Of a stretch of 54,896 nucleotides of DNA, positions 31,650-44,928 are shown piece by piece. The DNA is from Enterobacter mori LMG 25706 (lineage in GTDB: Bacteria > Pseudomonadota > Gammaproteobacteria > Enterobacterales > Enterobacteriaceae): contig NZ_GL890779.1 of NCBI RefSeq assembly GCF_000211415.1, positions 124,419 through 179,314 of the forward strand, written 5' to 3'. A program made the translations under genes and the position numbers. The notes beneath the pieces are model-generated. The model did no database searches, was not told the DNA's origin, and saw only the letters and a program-made list of their open reading frames with translations. The stretch's first letter is position 1. The number at the start of each line of letters is the position of its first letter.

Positions 31650-32380
31650 TACTGACGCGCTTCCAGCATCAGGCGTTTCATCTCTGAGACCGCCTCTTTC
31701 AGGCCGCTCATCACCGCACGGCCAATAATGGCGTGGCCGATGTTCAGCTCGTGCATTTCCGGCAGCGCGGCAATGGCTTTCACATTGTGGTAGGTCAGGC
31801 CGTGGCCGGCGTTAACCTTCAGACCCAGGCTTGAAGCGTACGTGGCTGCTTTAGCAATACGCTCCAGCTCTTTCGCCTGCTCGGCGTCGTTTTTGGCATC
31901 GGCATAGCAGCCGGTGTGAATTTCGATATACGGTGCGCCCACGTCGGCCGCCGCTTTAATCTGGGTGAAATCAGCGTCGATAAACAGAGAAACCAGGATA
32001 CCGGCATCCGCCAGACGCTTGCAGGCATCGCGCATTTTGTCGAGCTGGCCGGCCACATCCAGACCGCCTTCGGTGGTCACTTCCTGGCGTTTTTCCGGCA
32101 CCAGGCAGCAGAAATGCGGTTGGGTCTCGCAGGCAATGGCGAGCATCTCTTCAGTGACCGCCATCTCCAGATTCATACGGGTGTCCAGCGTCTGGCGCAG
32201 AATGCGCACGTCGCGGTCAGTAATATGGCGGCGGCCTTCACGCAGGTGAACGGTAATGCCGTCAGCGCCAGCCTGTTCAGCAATAAACGCCGCCTGAACC
32301 GGATCGGGATACGCCGTGCCGCGCGCATTACGCAGCGTGGCGATATGATCAATGTTGACGCCTAACAGTAATTCAGCCAT
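31649..32380 (-). CDS. pdxJ: Pyridoxine 5'-phosphate synthase
   Basis: TIM-barrel enzyme of 243 residues that condenses 3-amino-2-oxopropyl phosphate with deoxyxylulose 5-phosphate in vitamin B6 synthesis. Motifs include [16 protein letters not shown] at the N-terminus, [12 protein letters not shown] near residue 43 and [11 protein letters not shown] near residue 191. It lies downstream of recO across a 75-base gap that holds a hairpin repeat, and is coupled to acpS. Confidence 0.97.
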
Positions 32381-32412
32381 GACAATCCTCGGTATTTTGG
32401 TTCATTTCTCTT

Positions 32413-32448
32413 CCCCCTCTCCCGCCGGGAGAGGGCTGGGGTGAGGGG
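32413..32448. repeat. Dispersed GC-rich hairpin repeat, copy 3 (inverted)
   Basis: CCCCTCTCCC-GCC-GGGAGAGGG followed by CTGGGGTGAGGGG, the reverse complement of the layout of copy 1 at 7096. It lies directly downstream of the recO stop codon and upstream of pdxJ. Confidence 0.75.
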
Positions 32449-32455
32449 TAAAACG

Positions 32456-33163
32456 TTAACGTTTCGGCACAAACTGCCTGAATAATTCGCGGCTCTTTAA
32501 GGGCTTGCCGCCAAGATACGGCTTGAGGGCAATCCGGGCAAAGCGTTTTGCTGCGCGCAGGGCGTCTTGATCGGGAAACTCGCGCTCATACAGCGCCCGG
32601 AGCTGGCGCCCGGTAAAAGTGCTGTTGTCTATTACGATACTGGCGATAAAGCCTTTTTCTTCGCGGTAGCGGTAGGTCATAGTGTCTTCTACCTCGTCCC
32701 CGCTCCCCGCACAGTGCAGAAAATCTACGCCGTACCCGAGATGGCCCAGCAGCGCCAGTTCGAAGCGGCGCAGCGCAGGCTCGGGTGTGCCGGTTGCGCC
32801 AGCAAGTGCCTGGATACAGTGCAGATAATCGAAGAAAAGTTCCGAGAAGCGAGTCTCATGTTCAAGGACGCGAGAAATGAGTTCGTTGACATACAGACCG
32901 CTGTAGAGCGTGATGCCAGAAAGAGGAAGCGCCAGAGAGACGGCTTCAGCGCTGCGCAGGGTTTTGACTTCCCCTCGCCCGCCAAAGCGTACCAGCAGCG
33001 GGGTGAAAGGCTGTAAGGCACCTTTCAGGTTAGAACGTTTGGAACGTGCGCCTTTCGCAACAAGGCGCACGCGGCCCGACTCTTCCGTGAAGACGTCCAG
33101 CATAAGGCTGGTTTCGCTCCAGGGACGACTATGGAGAACGAAGGCACGCTGCCAACCTTCCAT
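32456..33163 (-). CDS. recO: Recombination mediator RecO
   Basis: Protein of 235 residues that binds single-stranded DNA and SSB and helps RecR load RecA in gap repair. It has the N-terminal OB fold ([20 protein letters not shown]) and the central helical region with [13 protein letters not shown]. It is about seven residues shorter at the C-terminus than E. coli RecO, ending LFRQFVPKR. It starts 18 bases after the era stop. Confidence 0.96.
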   Translation of the reverse strand: MEGWQRAFVLHSRPWSETSLMLDVFTEESGRVRLVAKGARSKRSNLKGALQPFTPLLVRFGGRGEVKTLRSAEAVSLALPLSGITLYSGLYVNELISRVLEHETRFSELFFDYLHCIQALAGATGTPEPALRRFELALLGHLGYGVDFLHCAGSGDEVEDTMTYRYREEKGFIASIVIDNSTFTGRQLRALYEREFPDQDALRAAKRFARIALKPYLGGKPLKSRELFRQFVPKR

Positions 33164-33181
33164 TATACTCGTCGTCTTGCG

Positions 33182-34884
<1,703 letters not shown>

Positions 34885-34941
34885 CTATACACAACGACAA
34901 GGGATGTCGTTAGTTCGAAGAGATTTATCGTGGAAATAATT

Positions 34942-34971
34942 CACGTAGCCGCGAAATAATGCGGCTACGTG
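34942..34971 (-). terminator. Hairpin downstream of lepB
   Basis: CACGTAGCCGC and GCGGCTACGTG (11 bp) around an 8-base loop, followed on the minus strand by AATTATTTCC. A weak terminator or attenuator between lepB and the rnc leader. Confidence 0.6.
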
Positions 34972-34986
34972 CTCTTTTCGTGAGAA

Positions 34987-35961
34987 TTAATGGATCCCGC
35001 CAATACGATTCAGGCGTACCCCGGTCGGCCATTCGCCTTCCTGCTTCTCAAAACTCATCCAGATCGCCGTCGCTTTACCCACCAGATTCGCTTCCGGCAC
35101 AAAGCCCCAGTAGCGGCTATCGGCAGAGTTATCGCGGTTATCGCCCATCATGAAGTAATGACCTGGCGGTACGATCCAACTGGCAAGCTGCTGACCCGGC
35201 TGCTGGTAATACATACCCACTTGATCCTGCGCGATTGGAACCGTCAGGATACGATGGGTGACATCACCCAGCGTCTCTTTACGCTCAACCAGGCGGATGC
35301 CGTTCTCTTTGGTCTCGCCTTTCGGTACCTGGAAGAAGCCGCTGGTCGCTTCGCCGCCGTTACGACGGGCAAAGGTCTGCACAAAATCACTTGGCTCAAC
35401 GTTTGAGTAGGTGATGGCCAGCGCGTTTTCACATGCGGTACCGGAACTGCAGCCCGGCTGAACGGTGACTTCCTTCGTGGCCGGATCGTAGGTGACTTTA
35501 TCACCCGGCAGACCCACCGCGCGCTTGATGTAGTCCAGTCGCGGATCTTCCGGGTATTTAAACACCACGATATCGCCACGTTTCGGATGACCGGTTTCGA
35601 TCAGCGTTTTCTGGTAGATCGGATCTTTAATGCCGTAGGCAAACTTCTCAACCAGAATAAAATCGCCAATCAGCAGTGTTGGCATCATGGAACCTGATGG
35701 GATCTGGAACGGCTCGTAAATGAACGAACGCACCACCAGCACAATGGCCAGCACCGGAAATACCGAGGCTCCCGTTTCCAGCCAGCCCGGTTTCGGGCCA
35801 ACTTTCTTCAGGGTTTTCGCATCAAGCCCATCGCCAGTGGCTGCCTGCGCGGCAGCCTGACGTTCACGGCGTTTTGGGGCGAAGATAAACTTATCCAGAC
35901 ACCACAGCAGACCTGTCACCAGGGTAGCGATGACCAGGATCAGGGCAAACATGTTCGCCAT
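34987..35961 (-). CDS. lepB: Signal peptidase I
   Basis: Inner-membrane serine protease of 324 residues that removes signal peptides from exported proteins. Two N-terminal membrane segments (about 4-22 and 62-77) precede the periplasmic domain. The catalytic Ser-Lys pair is S91 in PSGSMMPTL and K146 in LDYIKRAVG, with the family motif GDNRDNSADSR near residue 273. It lies 16 bases downstream of lepA. Confidence 0.98.
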   Translation of the reverse strand: MANMFALILVIATLVTGLLWCLDKFIFAPKRRERQAAAQAATGDGLDAKTLKKVGPKPGWLETGASVFPVLAIVLVVRSFIYEPFQIPSGSMMPTLLIGDFILVEKFAYGIKDPIYQKTLIETGHPKRGDIVVFKYPEDPRLDYIKRAVGLPGDKVTYDPATKEVTVQPGCSSGTACENALAITYSNVEPSDFVQTFARRNGGEATSGFFQVPKGETKENGIRLVERKETLGDVTHRILTVPIAQDQVGMYYQQPGQQLASWIVPPGHYFMMGDNRDNSADSRYWGFVPEANLVGKATAIWMSFEKQEGEWPTGVRLNRIGGIH

Positions 35962-35977
35962 GCCAACTCCTTAAGGG

Positions 35978-37777
<1,800 letters not shown>

Positions 37778-37943
37778 ATAGTTAAATAATTATGCCTTAC
37801 GAATTCCTGGAGGCCGCTGTTCTTAGCCTGACGTTTTTCAGTGCGAAAACGCAGCATTCTACACTACATCCCCGCAACCTGGAAATGCACTTAGAGCCAA
37901 GCATAGCGCGAAGAAACGGCGTTTTCTTTTTTGAGATGTAAAT

Positions 37944-37975
37944 AATGATAAAGCCCGGTGGATCACCGGGCTTCA
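37944..37975 (-). terminator. rseC terminator
   Basis: AGCCCGGTG-ATC-CACCGGGCT stem followed by TTATCATTATTT on the minus strand. The rseC TGA stop codon lies inside the stem. Confidence 0.8.
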
Positions 37976-38439
37976 GAAGAGAGCGTCTCGACACGAAGCT
38001 GGTCAGGCGCAAGTGCAACATTGAGGATAACGGGTTGCCACTCTTCTCGTGCAGCGAGCTTTGGCGACAGGCCTTTGGCAAGCCAAAATCCACCTACGCC
38101 ACCCAGTGCAGCACCACACATGGCAGCCACATCGGTGCCAAACAACGTCTGGAAAATACCGCCCATAACAAACAAACCAACCAGAGGGGAGAGATAAACC
38201 AGCATCGCGGAGGTCAACAGACTGCCTTCTGCGATGCCCAGTTCCACCTTCTGCCCTGCCACCAGCGGCTGTTCGCTCGGGACGGCGATCGTATGCGACG
38301 TTTGCGGCCCCAGCTTGTTGAGCACGCGACTGCCGCAACCTGCTCTGGACGCACAGCTGTTACATGATGCTTTTACGTCACAGTTCACCAGCGCAACGCC
38401 ATCCTGCCACGATACGACCGTAGCCCACTCTTTAATCAT
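37963..38439 (-). CDS. rseC: RseC, SoxR-reducing/sigmaE-associated membrane protein
   Basis: Inner-membrane protein of 158 residues. The N-terminal cytoplasmic part has a Cys cluster, CDVKASCNSCASRAGCG (residues 21-37), followed by two membrane segments (about 78-98 and 104-124). In E. coli it forms part of the SoxR-reducing system with Rsx proteins and is encoded with rpoE. Its ATG overlaps the rseB stop by 4 bases. Confidence 0.95.
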   Translation of the reverse strand: MIKEWATVVSWQDGVALVNCDVKASCNSCASRAGCGSRVLNKLGPQTSHTIAVPSEQPLVAGQKVELGIAEGSLLTSAMLVYLSPLVGLFVMGGIFQTLFGTDVAAMCGAALGGVGGFWLAKGLSPKLAAREEWQPVILNVALAPDQLRVETLSSEAR

Positions 38440-39389
38440 TGCGCAGCCCTGAATTTAATGCTGTCGGAAATGCGCTTCGCCGTTTGCGGCGGCAATTCCC
38501 CGACGATGGTGATCTCGGCGTTATCACGTACCGTGGTACTCACCGTACGGCGCCCGGTACGAAGCATTTGTTCTGAACTGTTTGCCGTTGCACGGTTGAT
38601 GTTCACCGAGAAGCTGAACAAACCATCTGAATAAAGACGCGATTCGACCGGCGTTTCAATGGTCGGTAACTGGCGACGGCTACTGGAGACTTCACTAAAT
38701 CCTTGCGGGATCCAGGAAGGAACCCAGTTGAAGTTCACAGAATCACCGGCAGGAACAGAAAGCAGCGGCGGCAGGCTGGCTTTGGCCAGATTCTGCATGC
38801 TATTGCCCACCTGATTATTCACGCTGAAGGAGATGACGCGGAACTGTTCCAGCGTTTCACCGTCACGGTCGAGCAGGTCAACGCGCATTGGCAGCTTGGT
38901 TTCCGCGTCAATCCAGACGATGTAGCTGTAACGCGTACCGTCTCTGGCCACAACGCGGATAACCTCGCAGAGTCTGTCGGCGATGCGAGTTTTGCCGACC
39001 GCGATAAAATCGTAGAAAGGCGCAAGACGCTTGAAATCGGTATAGATAAGCGATGGCAAGGAATCAACGATATAGTCGCCATTCAGAGTGAAAGGTTCCA
39101 GGCCAGGTTCAAAGTAGCTGATTTCATTGCCACGCTGAACCACTTCCCGACGTGGACCATCCATCTGTAAAAGCTGGGCGAGCGGCTGGTTATCAAGACG
39201 GGCATGGCGATAGCGTAACGATTCGACGCCCTGCTTATTAATGCTGATAAATGCCAACTCGTAATTGAGTGACTGGCTGGCCAGATTCATTTGCTGCAAC
39301 AACGCCCCGGATGAAACATCAGCCGAGGCGTTGGCAGAGAAGAACAGGCTACCTGTCATCAGAGACATGGCGAACCAAAGTTGCTTCAT
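38436..39389 (-). CDS. rseB: RseB, periplasmic regulator of sigmaE
   Basis: Exported protein of 317 residues with signal peptide MKQLWFAMSLMTGSLFFSANASA. It binds the periplasmic domain of RseA and blocks DegS cleavage until lipopolysaccharide or misfolded lipoproteins release it. The two-domain MucB/RseB fold is indicated by length and conserved segments (LRYRHARLDNQP, WVPSWIPQGF). The start overlaps the rseA stop as TAATG. Confidence 0.96.
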   Translation of the reverse strand: MKQLWFAMSLMTGSLFFSANASADVSSGALLQQMNLASQSLNYELAFISINKQGVESLRYRHARLDNQPLAQLLQMDGPRREVVQRGNEISYFEPGLEPFTLNGDYIVDSLPSLIYTDFKRLAPFYDFIAVGKTRIADRLCEVIRVVARDGTRYSYIVWIDAETKLPMRVDLLDRDGETLEQFRVISFSVNNQVGNSMQNLAKASLPPLLSVPAGDSVNFNWVPSWIPQGFSEVSSSRRQLPTIETPVESRLYSDGLFSFSVNINRATANSSEQMLRTGRRTVSTTVRDNAEITIVGELPPQTAKRISDSIKFRAAQ

Positions 39390-40039
39390 TACTGCGATTG
39401 CGTTCCTAAAGTTTGGTTTCCGGGCACTTGCACAGCAGCCTGCTGGGTTTGTGCCTGCTCAAACTGAAGCTGTTCGGAGTGCAGACGACGCTGCAACTCA
39501 TAATCCTGCAACATCGCATTGATGCGACGGCGCTGCTCTTGTACCTGCTGTTGCTGACCGCCGCTTGCGGAAGCATCTGCCGGTACGCCCAGGCTAACCG
39601 GGCTGGCTTTGCCCATCATCGGCAGTGTATTAAACACTGGCGCTTCAGGTTGCTGATTGGCTTCAGACTGAGTGTTATAGTGCTGGACGCCAACGATAAC
39701 TGCAAGCGATACGCAAGCAGCCACACCCATTTGGGTAAGCTGGCTGGCCCACGGACGCACCTTTTGCCAGAACGGCATTTTCTGCCACTGGTGAGGCGCG
39801 GGCTGAGCTTCAGGAATCAGCGGAGTGGTCTGATGTACTGGCTCGTTCTCGATGGCCGCCATGACGCGAGCCGAGATATCGAAATGGAGAACCTCGCCGG
39901 TATCACCACGTAGGGTGTCACGGATGAGATGATAGCTCTCCCAGGTCTCTTGCATTTCGGGAGAATGAGACAGCTCATTGAGCAGCTCACTATCCAGCGT
40001 TTCACCATCCATTAAAGCGGAAAGTTGTTCTTTCTGCAT
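39389..40039 (-). CDS. rseA: RseA, anti-sigmaE factor
   Basis: Single-pass inner-membrane anti-sigma factor of 216 residues. The cytoplasmic domain (MQKEQLSALMDGETLDSELL) holds sigmaE, the membrane segment is about residues 101-118 (AACVSLAVIVGVQHY), and the periplasmic part with a Gln-rich tail binds RseB and is cut by DegS. A longer in-frame reading upstream overlaps rpoE and is rejected. It starts 31 bases after rpoE. Confidence 0.97.
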   Translation of the reverse strand: MQKEQLSALMDGETLDSELLNELSHSPEMQETWESYHLIRDTLRGDTGEVLHFDISARVMAAIENEPVHQTTPLIPEAQPAPHQWQKMPFWQKVRPWASQLTQMGVAACVSLAVIVGVQHYNTQSEANQQPEAPVFNTLPMMGKASPVSLGVPADASASGGQQQQVQEQRRRINAMLQDYELQRRLHSEQLQFEQAQTQQAAVQVPGNQTLGTQSQ

Positions 40040-40070
40040 GCCTAATACCTTTTCCAGTATCCCGCTATCG

Positions 40071-40646
40071 TCAACGCCTGATAAGCGGTTGAACTTTATT
40101 ATCAATTGCTTCTCGCGCACGGAAAATTCGTGAACGAACCGTGCCGACCGGACAATCCATGATGACCGCTATCTCTTCATAGCTTAGGCCATCCAACTCC
40201 CGTAACGTAATTGCCATGCGTAAATCTTCCGGGAGCGACTCGATCGTGCGAAAAACGATTTGTCTCAGTTCTTCTGACAACATTAAGTTCTCAGGGTTCG
40301 AAATTTCTTTCAACGCGCCGCCACTTTCGAAGTTTTCGGCGTCGATTGCGTCCACATCACTAGAAGGCGGACGACGGCCCTGAGCGACCAGATAATTTTT
40401 TGCTGTATTCACGGCAATGCGATACAGCCAGGTATAAAAAGCACTATCTCCCCGGAATGAATCCAGCGCACGATAGGCCTTAATAAAAGACTCTTGTACC
40501 ACATCAGGAACGTCTCCCGAGGGGACATAGCGAGAAACCAGACTCGCCACCTTATGCTGGTAGCGAACCACCAGTAGGTTAAAGGCTTTCTGATCTCCCT
40601 TTTGGACCCGTTCAACCAGGACCTGGTCCGTTAACTGCTCGCTCAT
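40071..40646 (-). CDS. rpoE: RNA polymerase sigmaE (sigma24)
   Basis: ECF sigma factor of 191 residues that drives the envelope stress response. Region 2 has RALDSFRGDSAFYTWLYRI (DNA melting and -10 recognition) and region 4 has GLSYEEIAVIMDCPVGTVRSRI (-35 recognition). The ATG giving MSEQLTDQ is used; a GTG 11 codons earlier is in frame but unsupported. It heads rpoE-rseA-rseB-rseC and has its own sigmaE promoter upstream. Confidence 0.98.
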   Translation of the reverse strand: MSEQLTDQVLVERVQKGDQKAFNLLVVRYQHKVASLVSRYVPSGDVPDVVQESFIKAYRALDSFRGDSAFYTWLYRIAVNTAKNYLVAQGRRPPSSDVDAIDAENFESGGALKEISNPENLMLSEELRQIVFRTIESLPEDLRMAITLRELDGLSYEEIAVIMDCPVGTVRSRIFRAREAIDNKVQPLIRR

Positions 40647-40708
40647 CCGAGGTAATGTCTCCCCAAACCTAAATTCCACGCGCTATCGAAACGCCACTCT
40701 AACAGCAT
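40643..40708 (-). CDS. rseD: Short leader ORF coupled to rpoE (RseD-like)
   Basis: A 21-codon ORF beginning MLLEWRFDSAW and ending in TGA that overlaps the rpoE ATG (ATGA), a classic translational-coupling layout. E. coli has an annotated rpoE leader peptide, RseD, of about 50 residues in this position; the symbol rests on that memory. Here the same frame is open upstream to a TTG at 40750 (35 codons), while an upstream ATG at 40800 lies in another frame and ends at 40747, so a full-length leader peptide would be interrupted by a frameshift. Confidence 0.45.
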   Translation of the reverse strand: MLLEWRFDSAWNLGLGRHYLG

Positions 40709-40730
40709 TGTACTTTGAGCAAGCACTGGC

Positions 40731-40758
40731 TTAGAGCGTCTATTCTTCAATAAGTTCC
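40731..40758 (-). promoter_or_regulatory. SigmaE-dependent autoregulatory promoter of rpoE
   Basis: GGAACTT and TCTAA on the minus strand are separated by 16 bases, an excellent match to the sigmaE consensus. Transcription would start near 40725, about 79 bases before the rpoE ATG, and would include the short leader ORF. Confidence 0.9.
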
Positions 40759-40808
40759 GTCACGCTTTTGTTTTTGTTCATCGCGCCGCAGACCGATCAT
40801 TTTCTCTC

Positions 40809-40814
40809 ATTATA
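40809..40814 (-). promoter_or_regulatory. Candidate sigma70 -10 upstream of rpoE
   Basis: A perfect TATAAT on the minus strand without a convincing -35; may give sigmaE-independent expression of rpoE. Confidence 0.4.
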
Positions 40815-41032
40815 AGTCTGATCACGATACGCACCCACTTTCTGACAAGAATCATCAACTTTATCGTCAGAAGAGTAACGCAACACCGGCTTTATTTCAC
40901 CACAAAATCTGAAGCTAACGATCTGCTTCGCAAAATATTTTTCGTTCATTTACCTCTTGTTTAGCTCTGACTTTACGTTTAGTCACCATAACAACATACA
41001 AAAAAAACGTGCGAAACGTCTCAGTCAGGTGC

Positions 41033-41038
41033 TATTCT
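41033..41038 (+). promoter_or_regulatory. Candidate nadB -10 element
   Basis: TATTCT located 11 bases before the NadR box, with no clear -35. NadR bound at the box would occlude the start region. Confidence 0.45.
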
Positions 41039-41048
41039 GGCCAAACAC

Positions 41049-41066
41049 TGTTTAGTAAATTAAACA
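41049..41066 (+). promoter_or_regulatory. NadR operator upstream of nadB
   Basis: TGTTTAGTAAATTAAACA is an exact TGTTTA-N6-TAAACA palindrome, the NadR box. It ends six bases before the nadB ATG. NadR represses nadB when NAD is plentiful (established knowledge). Confidence 0.9.
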
Positions 41067-41072
41067 AACATC

Positions 41073-42692
41073 ATGAACACAACGCCAGAACTTCATTGTG
41101 ATGTACTGATCATCGGCAGCGGTGCTGCTGGTCTCTCCCTTGCGCTGCGCCTTGCTGAGCACCAGAACGTGATCGTCTTGAGTAAGGGCCCGATGAGCGA
41201 GGGTTCAACTTTCTATGCGCAAGGCGGGATTGCGGCCGTGTTTGATGAAACGGACAGCATTGCCTCACACGTTGAAGACACCCTCATTGCCGGGGCGGGG
41301 ATTGTGGATGAACATGCCGCAGAGTTTGTCGCCAGCAACGCCCGACATTGCGTACAGTGGCTTATCGATCAGGGGGTGCTGTTTGATACCCACGTCCAGC
41401 CTAACGGTGAAGAGAGCTACCACCTGACCCGTGAAGGCGGACATAGCCATCGTCGGATCCTTCATGCGGCAGACGCGACCGGAAAAGCGGTTGAAACCAC
41501 ACTGGTCAGTAAAGCGCTTAGCCATCCTAATATTCGCGTCCTTGAGCGTAGCAATGCGGTTGACCTGATTATCTCCGATAAAATTGGTCTACCGGGCACG
41601 CGACGCGTCGTCGGCGCCTGGGTGTGGAATCGTAATAAAGAGAAGGTGGAAACCTGCCGGGCAAAAGCGGTCGTCCTGGCGACAGGCGGTGCCTCTAAGG
41701 TGTATCAGTACACGACTAACCCGGACATTGCCTCCGGAGACGGTATAGCCATGGCCTGGCGTGCCGGTTGTCGCGTGGCGAACCTTGAGTTCAATCAGTT
41801 CCATCCAACAGCCCTGTTCCATCCTCAGGCGCGTAATTTTCTGCTGACGGAAGCCCTGCGCGGAGAAGGCGCTTACCTGAAGCGTCCCGACGGCTCCCGC
41901 TTTATGCCTGACTTTGATGCGAGGGACGAACTGGCCCCGCGCGATATTGTCGCTCGCGCAATCGACCATGAAATGAAACGTCTTGGCGTGGATTGCATGT
42001 ATCTGGATATCAGCCATAAGCCAGCTGAGTTCATTCGTCAGCACTTTCCGATGATTTATGAAAAACTGCTGGGCCTGGGCATCGATTTGACCCGCAATCC
42101 GGTGCCCATTGTGCCTGCAGCCCACTATACCTGTGGTGGCGTGATGGTTGACGATCACGGCCGCACCGACGTGGATGGCCTGTACGCCATTGGAGAAGTG
42201 AGTTATACCGGCCTGCACGGCGCGAACCGCATGGCCTCAAACTCGCTGCTGGAGTGTCTGGTATACGGATGGTCTGCAGCAGAGGATATTACCAGCCGTA
42301 TGCCGTATGCACGTGAAACAGAGCATTTGCCAGCCTGGGATGAAAGTCGTGTAGAAAATCCGGACGAACTGGTTGTTATCCAGCATAACTGGCACGAACT
42401 GCGGCTGTTTATGTGGGACTACGTTGGGATTGTACGGACGACAAAACGTCTTGAACGCGCCCTGCGCCGCATCACGATGCTACAGCAGGAGATTGATGAG
42501 TATTACGCCAATTTCCGCGTCTCCAATAACCTGCTGGAACTGCGCAACCTTGTACAGGTTGCGGAGCTTATCGTTCGCTGCGCAATGATGCGTAAAGAGA
42601 GTCGCGGGCTGCATTACACCCTGGACTATCCCGATCAGCTGGAAGCGTCCGGCCCGTCGGTCTTGTCTCCTCACGCTCACATAAACAGATAG
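41073..42692 (+). CDS. nadB: L-aspartate oxidase
   Basis: FAD enzyme of 539 residues that oxidises L-aspartate to iminoaspartate, the first step of NAD synthesis. The N-terminal Rossmann motif [19 protein letters not shown], the [12 protein letters not shown] segment and the fumarate reductase-like active-site region [26 protein letters not shown] (positions near 375-400) are seen. The last 16 bases overlap the convergent trmN6 gene. Confidence 0.97.
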   Translation: MNTTPELHCDVLIIGSGAAGLSLALRLAEHQNVIVLSKGPMSEGSTFYAQGGIAAVFDETDSIASHVEDTLIAGAGIVDEHAAEFVASNARHCVQWLIDQGVLFDTHVQPNGEESYHLTREGGHSHRRILHAADATGKAVETTLVSKALSHPNIRVLERSNAVDLIISDKIGLPGTRRVVGAWVWNRNKEKVETCRAKAVVLATGGASKVYQYTTNPDIASGDGIAMAWRAGCRVANLEFNQFHPTALFHPQARNFLLTEALRGEGAYLKRPDGSRFMPDFDARDELAPRDIVARAIDHEMKRLGVDCMYLDISHKPAEFIRQHFPMIYEKLLGLGIDLTRNPVPIVPAAHYTCGGVMVDDHGRTDVDGLYAIGEVSYTGLHGANRMASNSLLECLVYGWSAAEDITSRMPYARETEHLPAWDESRVENPDELVVIQHNWHELRLFMWDYVGIVRTTKRLERALRRITMLQQEIDEYYANFRVSNNLLELRNLVQVAELIVRCAMMRKESRGLHYTLDYPDQLEASGPSVLSPHAHINR

Positions 42693-43414
42693 AACGCCTG
42701 GGTCAGAGCTGTGTAATCTTCGGAGTAACGCTGGTCTGGCCCACGGATGACCATTCTGTCATTGAAACACTCCCCTTCTTTCGGTGAGAGTGCCAGCAAT
42801 ACACGATGCGGCAACCGCCCTTCAGTGTCCGAAATGTCGGTGCGTAAACGCAGATTCCAGCCAATCTCCCGGGCAATCTCAATAAAGTTATTGCCGGTAC
42901 TTTCTGGCAGTACCACGCAGAAAAAACCTTCTTCAGAGATCAGCTCAGCCGCACTGGTTAACAGCGCCTTATGATCGAGTGAACCGGTATCACGAGCCCG
43001 TTCGCGCTCGGCTGTACCGCACTCCACGCCGGGTTCGTAGTAAGGAGGGTTACTGACAATGAGATCGTAACGTGAAGTTTGCTCAGGCGCCCAGGCAAGA
43101 ATATCCGCACACTCAACGGAAAGGCGTAGCGCCCAGGGGGATTCCGCAGCATTTTCACTCGCCTGCCCTGCGGCCTGCGCATCCAGTTCGACGGCATCAA
43201 TGGTGACATGTTCTTCCGTGCGCTGCGCCAGCATCAACGCCACCAGCCCGCTGCCCGTACCGATATCAAGAATACGCTTAACACCTGCGACAGGTGCCCA
43301 GGCACCCAGTAAAATACCGTCTGTACCAACTTTCATCGCACAGCGATCGTGCGCCACAAAAAACTGCTTAAACGTAAAACCATCGCGGCGCAGCTGCGCT
43401 TTGAGTTGAGACAT
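42677..43414 (-). CDS. trmN6: tRNA-Val m6A37 methyltransferase
   Basis: Rossmann-fold methyltransferase of 245 residues (YfiC) that methylates A37 of tRNA-Val. The SAM motif [16 protein letters not shown] is near residue 52 and the catalytic motif IVSNPPYY near residue 118. The ATG giving [13 protein letters not shown] matches the family; a much longer upstream reading (to 43741) runs into the srmB promoter region and is rejected. Convergent with nadB. Confidence 0.96.
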   Translation of the reverse strand: MSQLKAQLRRDGFTFKQFFVAHDRCAMKVGTDGILLGAWAPVAGVKRILDIGTGSGLVALMLAQRTEEHVTIDAVELDAQAAGQASENAAESPWALRLSVECADILAWAPEQTSRYDLIVSNPPYYEPGVECGTAERERARDTGSLDHKALLTSAAELISEEGFFCVVLPESTGNNFIEIAREIGWNLRLRTDISDTEGRLPHRVLLALSPKEGECFNDRMVIRGPDQRYSEDYTALTQAFYLFM

Positions 43415-43546
43415 GTCAGGGCAACCTTCTAAGTGAAACTGGAGTAGCATAGGGGAAAGCGAAGTGGTCGAAAAGCGATATCCATACAAACAGATGAAGA
43501 TTACAGCCGTAACGTCTATAATCAGCGCCCCACACAGAGGTAGAAC

Positions 43547-44875
43547 ATGACTGTAACGACTTTTTCCGAACTTGAACTCGATGAAAGCCTGCTCAATGCA
43601 CTTGGGAGCAAAGGCTTTACACGCCCGACCGCCATTCAGGCCGCGGCCATTCCGCCTGCGCTTGAGGGCCGCGATGTGCTCGGTTCTGCGCCAACCGGCA
43701 CGGGGAAAACAGCAGCCTACTCGCTGCCTGTCTTGCAGCACCTGCTCGATTTCCCGCGTAAAAAATCAGGCCCACCGCGTATTTTAATTCTGACGCCTAC
43801 GCGCGAACTGGCAATGCAGGTTGCCGATCACGCGCGTGAACTCGCGGCAAATACTCATCTTGATATCGCCACCATCACCGGCGGCGTTGCGTACATGAAC
43901 CACGCCGAAGTGTTCAGCGAAAACCAGGACATCGTCGTTGCGACGACCGGCCGCCTGCTGCAGTACATCAAAGAAGAGAACTTCGACTGCCGCGCGGTTG
44001 AAACGCTGATCCTGGATGAAGCCGACCGCATGCTGGACATGGGCTTCGCGCAGGATATTGAACACATTGCGGGTGAAACGCGCTGGCGTAACCAGACAAT
44101 GCTGTTCTCTGCCACGCTCGAAGGGGAAGCGATCAAAGACTTCGCAGAGCGTCTGCTGGAAGATCCGGCGGAAGTCTCGGCGACGCCGTCCACCCGTGAG
44201 CGTAAGAAGATCCACCAGTGGTACTACCGCGCGGATAACCTTGAGCACAAGGTCGAATTGCTGAAACACCTGCTGAAGCAGGAAGATGCTCTGCGCACAA
44301 TCGTGTTTGTGCGCAAGCGCGAGCGCGTGCACGAGCTGGCGGAAATGCTGCGTAACGCCGGGATCAACAACTGCTATCTCGAAGGCGAGATGGCGCAGAT
44401 CAAGCGAACTGAAGGCATTAAGCGTCTGACCGACGGTCGCGTGAACGTTCTGGTTGCGACTGACGTTGCCGCACGCGGGATCGACATCCCTGACGTGAGC
44501 CACGTCATTAACTTCGATATGCCGCGCAGCGGAGATACCTATCTGCACCGTATTGGCCGTACCGGCCGCGCGGGCCGCAAAGGGATTGCGATTTCACTGG
44601 TTGAAGCGCATGACTACCTGCTGCTGCAGAAGATTGGCCGCTATGTTGATGAGCCGCTGAAAGCGCGCGTCATTGATGAGCTTCGCCCGACCACCCGTGC
44701 GCCGAGCGAAAAAATGACGGGCAAGCCGTCCAAAAAAGCGCTCGCGAAACGTGCTGAGAGAAAAGAGAAAGAAAAAGAGAAGCCGCGCGTTAAGCAACGC
44801 CACCGCGACACCAAAAATATTGGTAAACGTCGCAAGCCAAGCGCTGCCGCGCCAGAAACGAAAACTGAAGAGTAA
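43547..44875 (+). CDS. srmB: DEAD-box RNA helicase SrmB
   Basis: RNA helicase of 442 residues that assists early 50S subunit assembly. Motifs in order: APTGTGKT (I), PTRELAMQ (Ia), [12 protein letters not shown] (II), FSATLEG (III), [14 protein letters not shown] (V) and [13 protein letters not shown] (VI). The C-terminal tail from about residue 390 is very basic ([19 protein letters not shown]). K-12 yfiE and eamB, which follow srmB there, are absent; grcA follows directly. Confidence 0.98.
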   Translation: MTVTTFSELELDESLLNALGSKGFTRPTAIQAAAIPPALEGRDVLGSAPTGTGKTAAYSLPVLQHLLDFPRKKSGPPRILILTPTRELAMQVADHARELAANTHLDIATITGGVAYMNHAEVFSENQDIVVATTGRLLQYIKEENFDCRAVETLILDEADRMLDMGFAQDIEHIAGETRWRNQTMLFSATLEGEAIKDFAERLLEDPAEVSATPSTRERKKIHQWYYRADNLEHKVELLKHLLKQEDALRTIVFVRKRERVHELAEMLRNAGINNCYLEGEMAQIKRTEGIKRLTDGRVNVLVATDVAARGIDIPDVSHVINFDMPRSGDTYLHRIGRTGRAGRKGIAISLVEAHDYLLLQKIGRYVDEPLKARVIDELRPTTRAPSEKMTGKPSKKALAKRAERKEKEKEKPRVKQRHRDTKNIGKRRKPSAAAPETKTEE

Positions 44876-44905
44876 AAAAAGCCGGGAAATTTCCCGGCTT
44901 TTTTA
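44874..44905. terminator. Bidirectional terminator srmB/grcA
   Basis: GCCGGGAAATTTCCCGGC is a perfect 18-bp palindrome with an A-run on the left and a T-run on the right, serving both convergent genes. Confidence 0.92.
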
Positions 44906-44928
44906 TTCCACCCCCGTGGCTGAAACCC

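Noticed and set aside
40747..40800. 17-codon ORF upstream of rpoE as an independent gene
   Set aside because: Starts almost directly after a TATAAT, has no clear ribosome site and is best seen as the broken 5' part of a leader peptide (see findings).
43415..43741. N-terminal extension of trmN6
   Set aside because: Would add 109 residues without family support and cover the srmB promoter and start; the ATG at 43414 matches the E. coli protein.
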